The notes below the pieces were generated by a model that was given only the letters and a program-made list of their open reading frames with translations, searched no databases and was not told the origin of the DNA. Of a DNA stretch of 64,000 bases, positions 1 to 13,148 are shown piece after piece (the stretch's first letter is position 1; each line of letters starts with the position of its first letter). Origin of the DNA: Spirometra erinaceieuropaei (taxonomy: Eukaryota > Platyhelminthes > Cestoda > Diphyllobothriidea > Diphyllobothriidae); contig CACRXP010000012.1 in NCBI GenBank assembly GCA_902702965.1, positions 370,044 to 434,043 of the forward strand, in the 5' to 3' direction. Made by a program: the position numbers and the translations under genes.

Positions 1-1080
1 AGAGGCTTCTTTTACAGAAGATCTGGGATGTAGGAATTCAAGGAAGAATGTTCAAATGCATCAGGAGTTTTCTGTCCTCTAGAGTACAAAAAATCGTCGT
101 TGGTAACTCTATGTCGGGATGGGCAAAGGTGGAAAATGGTGTCCCACAGGCTTCTGTCTTAGGCCCATAACTCTTCCTGATTTATGTTAATGACTGCATC
201 AGCGAAGTGAATTGCGAGGCCCTCATGTTCGCGGATGACATAAAAAGATGGAGTGAAGTCAATTATGATGATGACGCAGAGAAGTTGAAGTCGAACATCG
301 ACAAACTGTGTGCTTGGTCGGACAGACGGCTTTTGAAGTTTAACGTGGCCAAATGCGTGGTCTTGTACCTGAGCACCGGCCGCAATGCCTCTCCCAAACA
401 CCAGTACTATATTGACGCGACGAGGTTAGAAACGGTGGAAAGACACAGAGATCTGGGTGTATGGACGACCACAAATCTATCGCCATCAGAACACTGTAGA
501 AAGATGATCCAGAAGGCAAATAGTACTCTACACTGGATCAGACGTGCATTTAAAATATTTCCTCCCGAACTTTTCGAAAGACTCTTTGGTGTCTTTGTAA
601 GACCTCATCTAGAGTATGGAATGCCAGCAGCTTCACCATGGATGAGGAAGGATATCAACTTACTCGAACAGGTGCAACGCAGAGCGACAAAGATGGTCGA
701 CGGTCTTAAGCATTTGTCTTATCAGGAGAGGCTGAATTTGCTTGGCCTATTCCCTCTCTCTTATAGACAAATAAACTGCAGTCTACTTTGGACGTTCCGG
801 ATTGTCCGCGGACAGGGCTGCTCATTAAGAGCAGAGGACTTCTTTGAGTTCGCCCGTACAAACCAACTACGCGGCCATGCATTCAAAGTCGGGAATGAGC
901 GCACACGTTTAGACCGACGAAAATTTTCATTCAGCCAGCGGGTTGTCAGACCGTGGAACTCGCTTCCAAGCGAGATGGTGACGGCTGACACAATTTGTTT
1001 GTTTAAATGAAAACTCGCCCGTCTAGTTTTCGACAGAAATAGGCTTTTACAGCATGACCATCCATAACCATTTTTGTGAA
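1..1080 (+). pseudogene. CR1-like LINE reverse transcriptase, 3' half, decayed
   Basis: The reading frame is open from the window edge and encodes the palm and thumb of a non-LTR retrotransposon reverse transcriptase. The motif GVPQASVLGP is followed by an in-frame TAA at 168-170 where family members have a leucine codon, then LFLIYVND, then the catalytic FADD at about 229-240. The thumb follows, with VRPHLEYG near 600 and a C-terminal WNSLPSEMV block near 955-980. A TGA at 1008-1010 interrupts the expected FKxKL tail, which continues in frame for about 20 codons. With at least two nonsense codons this is a dead copy. A - strand copy of the same family occurs at 61.9-62.4 kb (shared RLLLQ-WD-G-QGR segment). 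The 5' part lies outside the window. Confidence 0.9.
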
Positions 1081-1259
1081 AAACTTTCCGTACTAATTTA
1101 CAGTGACCTTATGCACTGCCTTATATTTACGATTGAACTGTGACTCGATCACATTGTAAATGCCTGCAATTTTATTGTTGAGTACGAATCTGCGAAAGCA
1201 CTGTGCATAACTACTGTCATCAAGGGCTCTGCCTCCAACATAGACAGACCTCAGCGTCC

Positions 1260-1450
1260 TGATGACCTCCTCGCTGATACTATCATCGCAGTGTCAAAAG
1301 GCAACCAAAGTGCGATAAGGGAGTTATTTGCGCTGAGGCGTGGATTTGTGTAGATCGATAAAGAGCTGTTCGGAAAAACCTATGGGACATTCGTCAAGCC
1401 CCACTCAGAGTATGCAGCCCAGGCCTGGTGACCGTTGCTGAAGAAAGATA
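1260..1450 (+). pseudogene. CR1-like LINE thumb fragment
   Basis: About 60 codons resemble the thumb of a LINE reverse transcriptase: IRELFALRRGFV, then ELFGKTYGTFVKP, then EYAAQAW and LLKKD. Two stops (a TAG near 1350 and a TGA near 1430) interrupt it. It belongs to a different subfamily from the copy just upstream, because its residues differ from that copy's homologous LFGVFVRPHLEYG segment. It is a short relic with no function. Confidence 0.7.
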
Positions 1451-2079
1451 ACAATAATCATAATAATAGCAATAAATATAGTATTTATTAAAGTCAAATC
1501 GGGGTCATACCAAAACCAGTAAGAATAACTTTTACATAAACGTTAGAATTTTCGGACAGGTATACAGAGTATACAGAATACTTAATTCATAGACATTTAA
1601 TAAGCAGTATGTTACTAGGAACGATGAGCGAGCAGTGAAAAAAATCTCCTAACATATAAAAAGGAGTATGACTGGATTAACACTATAGGAGAAAAAAACT
1701 CTCGCTCCAGAATATATAAAAAGCAGGTAGGACCAGCCTGCATGCAGCAGTGTATAACGGATTTCATGAAGGGGTAAGTAGACGGGTCAGTCAGGATTGG
1801 CCCGCAGGAGTGGTGACTAGCTGAGTGTTGTTCGTGTGATTGGACAAATTAGGCTAGGAATAAGGAGCGCATGAACGCAATGCCTCACGGGTATCAGGCC
1901 AGGGCGTTCGACAAGCGTGGGGTGATGAAAGTTTGTGAGGTCAGCCAACAGTCACTGAAGTTGGACCGGAGGTGTCTGAGTGTTAGCCGGCGGGGCTGGT
2001 TGTGCGTCAACAGCTGTCGCGGCCATTGTTCGACTAAACGGAGCCGGAGAAATGGGGCGGTGGAACGGCTGCTACAACA
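1451..2079. other. Unassigned intergenic stretch
   Basis: AT-rich sequence (1451-1740) followed by GC-richer sequence leading into the Penelope-like element. I see no convincing coding or RNA feature. Overlapping short reading frames on both strands at 1871-2161 have no recognisable motif. Confidence 0.5.
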
Positions 2080-3600
2080 CAGCTCTAGCTCGATTCTATG
2101 GTCTGCCAAAAATACACAAAGCAAATGTCCCACTGAGGCCAAACATTGCCCTAAAAGGTAGCCTTCCTATAATTTGGCACAGTAGATGTTGTCAAAACCG
2201 AATTTTTTCCATGTCGATTGGACTATTTCAATCCGACCAGCCTCTCAATCATCCATAGACCTTCGAGGTCGGAGGATTCAGTCGGACGAAATCATGGGCT
2301 CCTTCGGTGTGATGTCTTTATTCACATCCAATCCAAGAAACCCAGCCCGCGGAGTCTTGTGCAAGAAACTTGAGGTGGCGTACAACCAGACTCAGAATGC
2401 ACTCAATATTGAACACTGAATGATACTGTCTGAATTCTACCAACAAACTTTCTTTAATTTTTCTAAGAAAACCTATGAACAAATCAAGGGAAATCCAATG
2501 GGCTCACCGGACTCCGGTTTAGTCGCAGAACTGGTCTCACAGGAGTTAGAAAAGATTGCCTTCATCCAACATGAACCCGTGTTTTGGCGCCGTTACGTAG
2601 ACGACACGTTCGTTATCGTCAATAAAGACATGCTACAGCACTTCCACAACCTGCTCCACGCAGTCTTCCTTGCTATAAAATTCTCGAGGGGAGAAAAACA
2701 AGAACAGCAGTTGCCCTTCCTGCGTGTGCTCGTCAGACGGAACGCTGACGGTGAACTTGGAACGGCGGTTTAAAGGAAGGCAACGAACGCCACACAGCTT
2801 CTCGGTTTTCACAGCAACCATCCGCCAGCTCACGAATGAAGCTGTGTGAATACGCTCTCCAAACGAATCCAAAGTCATTGCAGTAAACAGGAGGACAGAG
2901 CACGTGAGGCTCGTTATCTCTGCCACTATTTTGTGCAAAACGGCTACCCGAAGGCAGTTATGAGTAGCTGCCTACGCGGTCGCCCCAGAGGACACATACA
3001 TTAACACCACCAACGATATGTCATTCTCTGCCATACATAAAAGACGTTTCAGAGGCAACTGAGCGCATTGCTGCAGAGTTAGGTGTCGGAATTTCACACC
3101 GCCCCAAAGCCACCATGCGCAATAGGGTCATGAAAATTAAAGACCGATTAAAGCCTGAAGAGCTATCTGGAGCAGTGTATCGCGTCTTGTGTCAAAACTG
3201 TCCTTTTAAATACACAGGCCAGACTGGACGCAAGCTCAGATTGTGCATACTCGAACATAAGCTGGCTGTGCGACGAGTCGACGCCATGTCCACAACTATG
3301 AAACGGGTAATGAGTTTAAATTCGCAGCCACCAAAATGATCCCCCACACCGGAAAAAAAAGCGAGCTGAGAATTTATTGAAGTGTGGATTTCGGATGAAA
3401 ACTCAGTCAATCGATTTATCCATCTGGCGTCGGCGTATAGAGCCCTGCGTATTCACCTCCAATCATGCGCCGTCCGCCGATGATTGGTCTGAATGTCCTA
3501 TATCTGTCGCGTGTTCTGTTGCTGCCACTATCGCTGACGATGAACTCCTTCACAAGTCCGAAAGCTCAGGACAATAAACGAAGTGTTCCGATGCTCGACT
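2080..3600 (+). mobile_element. Penelope-like element, RT plus GIY-YIG, frameshifted
   Basis: A Penelope-like retroelement that has lost its 5' part. Motifs in order: the ARFYGLPKIHK block with VPLRP (about 2088-2140), a shifted frame with SDEIMGSFGVMSLFTS (2280-2330), then a frame open from 2420 with KGNPMGSP (RT motif 4) and the catalytic YVDDTF at about 2594. A connector follows with the conserved HSNHP and NGYPK segments and a TGA near 2838. After another shift come LPYIKDVSEA (from about 3030) and the GIY-YIG endonuclease core GAVYRVLCQNC...YTGQTGRKLR (3169-3235). The frame finally ends at 3481-3483 after two more shifts. A hammerhead motif follows at 3529-3573. At least four frameshifts and one nonsense codon make it inactive. 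Confidence 0.88.
3529..3573 (+). ncRNA. Hammerhead ribozyme motif in PLE tail (AGCT type)
   Basis: The conserved core CTGACGA is at 3534-3540 and GAAA at 3560-3563, followed directly by GCTC. Stem II is formed by GAACT and AGTCC with one A-C mismatch. The palindromic AGCT (3563-3566) would form stem III only between two molecules. Predicted cleavage is after C3567. Stem I is poor here, so activity is doubtful. It lies about 50 bp after the end of the GIY-YIG reading frame, the expected place for PLE hammerheads. Confidence 0.6.
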
Positions 3601-5980
3601 CTTCTTCTTCACTTATGCATGCACCCGGAACTCGAAATTTCGCCTTCATTCGGGGTCTTCTGCCATTGACATTCATGTCCCTGCAAAGTGTCTCACTTGG
3701 TAATCCAATTTTTATGTGATAATTAGTAGTCATTCTGATTTTCACAGGAAAGCTGCAATCTAGTCAAGGATAGATCCTGCAACTTGGCCTCCGACCTTGA
3801 TTTCTTCATCTCGGTATTTTAATGCATTGAAATCCAGGCGGACGCTGCCAGTTGATCCCTGGGTTTCGTCAGTGGTTATTGTCTGGTGCCTGCGTCTTGC
3901 ATATGAATTTATGCCCTTCTTTATTTGCTTTGGTTAAAATTAGTGCTGTACAGTTTAAGCGCCATTTTACTGTGAAGCACAGGATCAACACTTAAGGGGG
4001 ATTATGTATTGGAATAGTATATCCAAAGTATGCGGTAATAGGACCTTGTAAAATCAACGAAATTGTAAGTGCAAATGTTCGTTACATTGGCGTTGAGTGT
4101 ATGTTGGTAGAATATCTGGATAAGACATTAATGCATCGTCTAGCTACCAACCGCCTCTTGATACCCAAAACAATTTCTGGATCCGTCAGGACGGTCTGAG
4201 ACCTTAAGAAAACACTATGGCGTACTTTTATGCATGGTTTATGAAATTTAATCGACGAATGTAGGCCAAAGGGCCGCAAGTCCCGCACACACACCCTAAT
4301 GCGCATCCAACACACGAAACGCAAATACATTGAGGACCTTGCGGATTTGCAAAGGGCCGGTCTCTTACGCAGTACCCGTACGCATGCCATAATGCCTCTT
4401 GACATGCAACACCTCGGAAACTAGTCCTACGACTGTCTTCAGATGCCGCCAATAATATGTACCTATCGCAAATGCGCTGGTCGTGCGCCCGAAGAAAGGT
4501 CCACTTCTGTTCATACCTATCCTCCTACAAATTACTAAGGAGGCGGGAAAAGTCCGACTCTAATTCGCTTATTTTCGCACCAGGGCCTAGTAGTAGAAAA
4601 CTCCCAGCGTATCCCAAGTTTGAAAGTGCATCTCTGAATTTCGGTTTTCTTATTAACCAAGTAAACACGACGTTCAAATTGGAAGTCTTTGGCTTCCCAC
4701 CAATGTGTTAAGCTACCCGATGTTTGCGTTTACCTCTTATAGTTTTGCATATGAAGTTGGGTATTATTTTCACTTAGATTGCTACTGCGGTTGCCTGCTT
4801 TGCACATGTATGAGCGAATTCGGAAAAGCTTCCCGGTTTCTGTTCATGGTGGTTGCGCCTTACAAATACGGTCCGCTTACTGGATGCACCCAGCTGCGTA
4901 TTCTATGTGTCGTCCTTCGACGTTATAACACAATTTGCACATACTATAGCATGAGACGTGACAACGCTAACAACGGAATCTATTGCCGTGTTTGCACTTT
5001 CTTTGGCACAAGGGTTGCTTATTTTATGCTTGAAAACCGATTGCACATGAAGTGGGCACAACAATATGGCAACTTTTATTTCTGTAAATGTTCGTTTTCG
5101 AGCCTTCTGTTTTTTGATATCTGTATTAATGGCATTGTTCAGAAGTTCTTGGTGACGAAGTCCACTATTTTCGCGAACTCGTAATCGATCCATTCAGGGA
5201 TCTCGACTGTTTCGCTCGTAAAAAGCGCATTAAACACGGAATTCGCATGCTCACACTTGTTTGATTACCACGATATGGTACAATATACATATGTGGCAGT
5301 TAGTTCGGTAGATGCCGTCCATAGACGCCTTCGTATACACAGCTTTCAGATGATGGATATTTAAGCGTACTACCCCTTTCCTCCCCCTCTTTACACGACA
5401 GCTCACGGTTAAGTCCACTTCGCGTTCGTAAGGGGTCACTATTCATCCATAGTACTGAGAAATCCGAGCTCAAAATATGCCGGCGTAAAGTGGCTAGCCC
5501 TCCTCTTTTATAGCAAATTCCGCAGCCTCCGATCAAATTTATGGTTGTGTTTCGTGTTAACTGCAGAAATGCATGACTGACCACCAAACTTTACGTCTTT
5601 GAGGCGGCCCTTGCGTCAGTTTCACTAACGGCATCTGGGGTATGCAGAAACAAACTTTCTCCCAGCCCAGTTTCACTTGCTTTTCACATAATGTGCATGG
5701 TCAAGAAAACTGTTCTCTGGGAAATCTTTGGACTGATTGCTGTAATGCGTAGAATTGCACACCCGTGCACGAGAATTGAAATTAGTGTGTAGCGAATGTT
5801 TATTTTTCTGGTTTCCGTGTCCTCTGTGTGTAAGTCGCTGATAACAAAGTCCGAATCCCTTCATACAAACGTGTGGTACGGCAGTACATTACACATAGGC
5901 ATCTTAGCAATATTTTTGTACGAAAACACGAAGGCAGAATCGCCCGTAGGTTCATCAATAGAAGTGTAGTTATAAATATA
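3601..5980. other. Unassigned intergenic stretch
   Basis: About 2.4 kb without recognisable features. Several medium reading frames occur, the longest about 159 codons at 4705-5184 on the + strand and about 107 codons at 4082-4405 on the - strand. They are rich in Cys and Phe or Arg, lack known motifs, and overlap frames on the other strand, so I treat them as chance. Confidence 0.5.
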
Positions 5981-6930
5981 CAGTAGCTAGCCTATTTTGT
6001 GCAATCTTTACCGAAATTATGAAATATGTTTTCGGTTAGAAAAGATTAATTAGATTACTTACTTGCAGCGTAATTCTAAGATATTTTCGTTTCGCCAGGA
6101 TGTCAGCTTTTGAGTGAGCTCCTTTCTGACCGTCTGCAATAACACTAGATAAAAGATGACTACGAAAGTTGTATGCACTTTCTCCATCAGTCATCGATGC
6201 ACTTCTAAACTCAGATATATTTTGTAGAAAAAATGCACAAAAACCTCTTGTAGTTATTTGGTAGCAAATCGTCCCTTCGTATTTTGTGCTTCGAGAAAGG
6301 GTTTCTACGGGTTTAAAAAAAAATTTGTAATCACGAGATTCTTTAACACCGCGGAATGTTCATCCATATAGCATCCCATCCTTGCGTTTATTAATGCTGC
6401 TTATGAAGTACTGAACATGGTTCACAAAATTGATAAGCCCTATATGAAAATTTCTTAACAGCGCGAAGAAATGTATGAGTGTCCTTATGCGGAAACCATA
6501 CAGCGTGTAATTTAGAAATCCTGTGCGTAAGAGCAACTGCAGGTGTGATTAAACAATTTCGTGAAATTGTAGGTTTTTTAAAACACAAGGGTATCCATTC
6601 TTTGAGCATGAAGTTTGCCGAAGACGTCATTCGCCGCCTAATGCAAGCAAAAAAGATTATTTTTATGAATGTTTTCCATAACATATTAACAAATCTATAA
6701 GGGCATAAAAAATGGAAGGGAAATGTTCGTGGCACTTCATTAGTCATTTTTCCATGCGGGGTTTTTGAAGGCGGCTGGACTGAAGCTCGCTCCTGGGCCG
6801 ACCTCCCGGAGTAACTTAAATGTCTTAGAATTATGTTGCACGATAATCAATCCTACAAACTCACCTAAGTAATCCAAACATAAATACTTCAGAATGTCTG
6901 CTAACATCCCATGAGTCAGACCAACTTCTG
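5981..6930. repeat. Palindromic TA-flanked element P1 (diverged)
   Basis: The left end reads TA then CAGTAGCTAGCCTATTTTG. The right end, reverse-complemented, begins CAGAAGTTGGTCTGACTCATG. Both arms carry the family's internal landmarks in mirror order: a fragment meaning GATGTCAGCTTTTGA or its counterpart, and the AAAATGACTA segment. It is more diverged than the other six copies, and the right boundary is approximate. Confidence 0.65.
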
Positions 6931-6959
6931 TCTTTTCTATATATCATGCCTCAGAATTT

Positions 6960-7700
6960 GCGCGGTCAAGTGAGACTGCCTCGCGAACTGTCATCTCTAG
7001 TGAGGACGCAATGGCAACAGAACGTGGAGACAAATCGGGCGAGTCTTTGTGACTGTTGAGATATCGCTGCGGGTCTACGTACGTCATCAGAGGCTTGTGT
7101 CTGTGACATTAGGCGACGATGCTGACCGTACTTTGTCAATGTGTCAACATTGTCCCCAGGTATCTAGAGTAGTCTAATTCTTCAAGCTGACAACCATTAA
7201 CCACCAGAAGAGCCCTCTTTTGGTTAGAAGCGCAGCTCGAACACACTTTGATCAACCTAGTGTCTTAGATAGATCGACCTTTATAGTCACGCCTTCCACC
7301 CGGGGACTATATTCTGTGGGCCATTGTAGCTTGACACCAACAGCTCGACGTCGCCTGCGAAGTGAAGGTTGGTCAGCTGGTATACAGTTGGAAATTTCGC
7401 ATTAGCAAGACGTTCTAGAGCTCTTCCCAGAATCTGCCGAATAGTTGGAACCTTGCTTAATGTCGGGCCAAACATTGAACGGTTTGCTGGTGCTATTGCG
7501 GACAGGCTCTCGTGAAGCGTCAGGTCGACAGTCAGACTTTTCAGTGTAAGTAGTTTATGGGCTTACGATCTTACTCCAGTATCTGCCACACTAACTCGCA
7601 ATAAACTGAATCGGAAGCTGCCGCGGTCACCAAAGCAGACGGCCGCTGGCTGCTCTGAATCCAGCTCCATCGGGCTTTTAAACTGCCTGAGAAGGACTAC
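6960..7700 (-). pseudogene. RTE-like LINE reverse transcriptase fragment
   Basis: Read on the - strand, a broken frame gives AAASDSVYCELVWQILE (the AFDSV motif of RTE-type reverse transcriptases) near 7630-7570. Further on come ILGRALERLANAKFP and LHFAGDVELL near 7430-7350, which is the region around the catalytic YADD, here FAGD. A later frame gives ALLVVNG...LEELDYSRYLGTML. Frames change several times and the catalytic motif is altered, so this is a dead relic. The RTE assignment comes from motif spacing and the LGRAL...TDLHFADD-like context. Confidence 0.72.
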
Positions 7701-8687
7701 ATTGAAGACTTGTTGCCATGCCGGTGCGACTTATTCCGCGGTATTTCCTCTACTTCGTCTCCCCTCCTTTCTTGAGGGCAAACGCAAAGACGGTCAAACC
7801 CCGGTCATAAGGAGTGACCTCGTCTCTCCACGTTCTAGTTATCCCTGAATCAGGACCCAAGAGTGTTCATTCTGGGCTTGTAACTTCAACTGGGGTGCCC
7901 TATTTTACAAATGCCTTGTTGTTCTGCAGCCTTAGTGCTGCAGCGGCGATTCATTCCCGGAAACGAGGGCCGAGCGACACTTCACAGACTGGAGGATGAC
8001 ACTCAGCTTTTTAGGCGAGAGTGCTAATGAGGGGTTACTAGTCAACGTTGATAGGACGCTCAGAGTGGTCATATGAACACTCCATCTCGGCCGAGTCGTC
8101 GACAATAAAATTGCTATTCTTATCGTGAATAGTACAGGAGACTCCTCAAGTTCGTAGAGTTCTAGAGTGTCGCTGACGTTTAGGACCTGTTCTACAGAAG
8201 TCGTCGCGTCGGCCCAATAATATAGACAATTATTCTTAGCCGACCTTTTCGTCATTTTCCAGATTTGGAGGAAGGAATCACCATCGCAAGGTCAGACTAG
8301 AGCCTTCTGGACAGGCACCTGTAGGTTTCTTGCGTTGATCCAGTCTTGACAATACTGCTATACGAATAGAGGCGAATATGCGAGTTCCAGGTTCTTGTTG
8401 AAAAGAACAAAAACGTGTGACTACCGGAACTACTGGCTTAGTCAAGGATTCTCTTAACTGACCCGCAGGTCGAGGACTTCAGTGATGACCAACTGCCACT
8501 ACCTTAGACTCGGGATTTAGAACGATGCCAGATTTATATACTTGAAGTTGTATTGGGCTGTCTTACCCTTACGAAATCGAGGCGCCTAGAACGGCACATG
8601 GATACTCGAAAATTGCAAAGCCGTGGTACCTTCTCAGTTCACACTGGGCATTGTGCAACCGGGGCAACCCGATAGTATACCATCAAC
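7701..8687. other. Unassigned stretch upstream of palindrome P2
   Basis: It may contain more of the RTE-like LINE at its left edge, but I cannot follow the frame. No other feature is visible. Confidence 0.4.
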
Positions 8688-9599
8688 AGTCAGTGACCAG
8701 TCACATGAAATGTTGGCCGAACTTCTGAAGTGTGTTTACGACTAGGACTTGAACTGAACTTCTGAACTGCTTCCCGGAACTCACCTGTCCACTGCTATCG
8801 ACAATTGATTATCGTGGAGCAAAATTCCACGACATCCCAGACACGCAGGATGTTGGCCTTTGATGCATTTCTTGTGGACTGCCTGCGAAAACCGCATCCA
8901 GCAAATATGACTACTTAAGTAGTATGAAATTTATATATCGATTTTTCATGCGCCTATGAATTCGAGTATAGCTTGTAGAAAACATGCACAGAAGCATTCT
9001 CTCTTGTTCTCATTTTCTTAGGTGTACTTAGGGTTTTAAAAAGACTTTTTTCAATCCCCGATAAACTTTCTGCCTGATCTGTCGTTGCATTTGTGCCTAG
9101 GGTTCCCGTTCTGCAAGTGTACACTTTCCGTGTAAGAAAAGTCATACATTCCTCTATGTCATTAAGAAGACGCCATATAGAGTTCGTAAAATTTTGCAAT
9201 GGACGTAGACTATGTTTTACACTTCCTGGGGAGAATTAATAAACGAACCAATAAGATGCTATTTGAATAGACACTGCACGGTCTCAAAAATTTCATAATT
9301 ACGATTTGGAGGAGTCGTAATTTGCTTCCAACTGAGTACGAGAAAGAATCTTTTTGTATGTGCCTTCTATAAAAGATATTTGGATCTCTAAGGACATCGA
9401 AAATCGGTGAAAAAAACCATGCTGCTTAAGTAGTCACTTTTTGCAGACAGCTCAAAAGAAATGCCTCAAAGGCCAGCACCCTGGCGTATCTGAGATATCA
9501 TGGAATTTTTCCTCACTTAAATAATCCTTCCTAATTGAAACCGCATTTCGGAATTTCGGACAATATTTTATGGGATCGGCCACTGACTGTAGTTTGCGA
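8688..9599. repeat. Palindromic TA-flanked element P2
   Basis: The left terminus is CAGTCAGTGACCAGTCACA followed by TGAAATGTTGG. The right terminus, reverse-complemented, starts CAGTCAGTGGCCGATCC. The mirror-image interior includes TGACTACTTAAGTAGTATG (about 8909) on the left and its counterpart TACTTAAGC...AGTCACTTTTTGCAG (9421-9447) on the right. The flank is AA on the left and TA on the right. The family is described under P3. Confidence 0.75.
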
Positions 9600-12500
9600 T
9601 CTACAGATAACTCCTGAGGGAATTCGTGCTGGGAACTTCCAGGCGGATTTTTTCAGATCTTTACGCGACACAACAATGGGAAAATAGGTTGGCGAATGCG
9701 TAGACCGTGACTTTTTGTATGGCATAATACTATAAGTCCCCCATACCTCTTAAGCACATACGGGTCCCTTAAGACCGCCCAAATTTTTTCGAAATTGTTT
9801 CCTCAGGTGCCTTGGCCCGGCAGAACCTAACCGAAAGTAGTCCTCCAAGTAGGACACATTGGTGAAATTTACTTCCGTATGACTGTGGGTAATATAATAC
9901 AGTATATTGCATATCCACTACATGAAGTTATTTGGTGGGGAATCACCCTGTTCCTAAGTCAATAACGTTGCTGGGCACTTGACATCGTTTCACGTAGAAA
10001 CTCTCGGCAGTCATAAGACGTATTTGTTCTCGTCCATATCATGGGCTGTAAGCACCTAGTACCTCGAAATACTTTTTTTAACTCCAAGTGTGTATTACAG
10101 TTGTTGTAATTCCTAGGTTGCGCGCGACATGGACCTCTGACCGGTGAAGGCATGATCACCAAGGCGTTGCGGAACAACATCTCCACCCCTGCCAAAGCTG
10201 GTGGCTGTGCCGCGATCACAGAAAACCCCGGAGCCGTGCACTATTCTGACATCTTGGTCTCTCCTTCAGAGCGCGGTTTACGACATTTTCAAAAGTTGCT
10301 GGCCTGACCGAAAATCCGGCTGTCTGTAGATGCACTGGGCGCCATTATTCTGTTCGCAACAGTGCCTGAATTCACCTTTTTTCTGAGCGTTAATTAAACG
10401 GTGGTATTTCGCCTCGTCCGCCTCCGGAAACGCCGACTACTCATCGGCGTCCGGACGCCCTCTTTACTTCACTCTGGTGCTACTTTCTCTTCCGATTCTG
10501 TTTTTCTATATTAAACTATTCTTTTTTGGACAATTACACTTCTCTGCATGCAACCACCGCGTTGGTGTAGTCATGACCAAGCTATGGTCTTTCTCGTCGT
10601 TCTAATACGGAGAGCATGCATGCGCTAGTTCCAGGCCAGCAATTCACTAACGAAATCAGCAGTATATCACTTGATTCAGCGTCCCCAGTTGCGGGTGTCT
10701 GTTAGTGATTTGTCACGAGTCTGGATATCCTGTCCGAGGACTTCTTTGCAGCACGTGGAAGCGTATTTACGCATGCATCCGTACAGGGTTTATTTTATAT
10801 TTGAATTAAAGCCGATAGATCACTAGCAACGACTAAATTGTGTCTGATGAAGACCACACGTTTAGTTATAATCTGGAGATGAAGCCCATTTTCATCCGAG
10901 TGGCTCAGTGAAAAGGCAGAATACGAGGCGCCCGGGACACGGAGTATCCAAGGGTCATTCATCAAAAGGAACTGCAACTCCTCAAGGTCACAGTTTGATG
11001 CGGTGCAACACCCGAAGGAGAATTCGAAGCTTATTTTGTCCAGGACGAAAATGGCAATACTGGGAACGTTTGTGCGGTCTGCAGTGTTGGGCAGGATTGA
11101 GACAATGTTCGAGACTGATTCCCCAGCTCGTCATCAGGCTTCTGGGTTATGTACAAGCATGAATGGTCGCACACCGATCTACTAGCTTCCGAAGCAAACA
11201 AGCTTCGTATGGGTGGCAGAGGCCCCGAACAGGCAACCAACTACCAGGCCGAAGTCGGCCAAGTCATAATAGCAGCGAGGAGGGACGACAAAGAATGTGG
11301 GTAGATAGAGGAAAAGACTGGACCATCCCGCCAATTGGCAGTCTTCCAAGCCACGACTCTTAGCGCATCGACATAGGCTGGACAGTGGATTAGTGGAAAA
11401 TCAACACAATCCCGATAATCTTAAATATCGTAGACCAGTCACCATCCCGAAGGCACTTTTTCAAACGGGTCCTAGGTGGGTTAGCGCACTGACTGGGTTT
11501 TATGCTGGGACGTAGTTACTGTCTTCTGGAGGAGCCCACACGCTGCTGGCCCGTTTTAGGTTGAATCAATGAGGCTTCTCATCGGCAGTCGTAAAACCCA
11601 AGCGAGCCTTATTCTGCGGAACGGAGTGATCCCGACACCGTGAAGGTCGTCCTACCCGCGGCATCCGAGACCGAATTTCGATTGCTCGTCTACGTTGATA
11701 GCTCGGATAGTCTAGTTACTCTCCCCTAAGGCGTGTCGTCCTTTCCGACTGAAAATTAAGTCGACTCCAGTGAGTGCTTTGTCGTTTATACCCAAATCGG
11801 CCAGTATCGCGCTGTAGGTTTTGGGCCTCGTGACTGCAGTCAGTGCCCTTCGTTCTGCGGGGGAATTTTGCTACTCGAGATGCATGCTGTTTGAAATCGG
11901 TGGACAATCATTTCTTCTCCCTCCACCTGCCTTTTCCTAACCGCATGCCCTACTTGTTTGCCTCTTCTTCTAGCAACAGTCGCTAGTGCTGATTTATCTA
12001 GCTATCCTGGGTCTATGGTACCGCTAACCGGTGCATCTTGCGGCTAGACTGGTCCAGTCGGCGTTATGCTTCCCAACTCTGCATGCGGTTCAGTTTTTTC
12101 GGCCGTGTCTGGCTCAAGGACCTCTGTCAGTCTTTTAGTTGACTGCCATGGCGAATGCAGTAGTCTAGACAAGGGGTTTTGAGAGGTCATGTCGTGGGTT
12201 AGTCCCCTCCCGGAGCGACGGAGGGCTGGACCGAACCGTTTGGAATAACGATCCATCACCAGCAGGTGTGTCCGTGAAATTCCAACCTCCAGACGTGATT
12301 CACTAGCGGGAACTCCATTATTTTATGGAGGAACCAGTTGTCAGCTGCCTTCATCTGTTACGAATCGGCGATACGGAGGAATCCTGGTTTGCAGCCATAA
12401 AGTACGACGAATCTGAAGAACAGACCGCAGGATGGTTTGTGTGCGAGTATTACACGACTGTTTGTTGTCTGCTGACATTGATCGACGATCAACACAATGG

Positions 12501-13148
12501 AACCGAGGTAGGCGAGAGAGCCGGTCCTCTCGTTTGATTGGGGGAGGCACTAACTGAGGTCTGCAGCCGCTGAGCAGCACTCTGGCTTTTCATGCTATAT
12601 TGCCAAGACCGGGTTGTATTTCCTCGAAGGAATTCCCAGGTAGATCGACAGGGTCTTCATATTTGAGGTTCCAATCTAGAAGGTCTTGCCCCACCTGGCC
12701 GCACCACATATCTCGGGGTTTAAGAGGACATGTCCACCTCGGGTACCATCAATGACGGGGAAGCACCCAGTCTTCACCCCACGGTCAAAAGTTTGTCCTC
12801 CCGAGTTGATAATGTACTTTTGTCGCTTCTAGGACTTCCTAAGCCCCTCCCCATGAGCTTTCAGTACTTTTCAGAGGATACTTCTGCCGGTCAATATCCC
12901 CTTCCACTCGTCCTTGAAGCATCTCGAGTGTCTGGACGCGTCAAGAAGGCGGATCTGGCTGAGTTGCCTTTATTGACCCCACACAGAAGCGGCTGGTAGC
13001 CATTTCTGGCAGGAATGCATAACTGGCCGGGGCTAGAAGTGCAGTAGCGGATTGTAGGACGCGTGCACACCTTTCGAATCCATTAGTTGCCTCATCGTTC
13101 CGTCATCCAGGTTGCGTTTCCATACGTCGCAGACCTGACCTTGTGCAC
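9600..13148. other. Unassigned intergenic stretch
   Basis: About 3.5 kb without a gene I can support. Reading frames up to about 90 codons are present on both strands (for example 10908-11162 and 12730-12999), but I see no motif. It is probably old, unrecognisable repeat material. Confidence 0.45.

Noticed and set aside
4705..5184. 159-codon + strand frame rich in Cys, Phe and Tyr
   Set aside because: No motif, composition of AT-rich chance translation, an overlapping frame on the other strand, no splice or promoter context.
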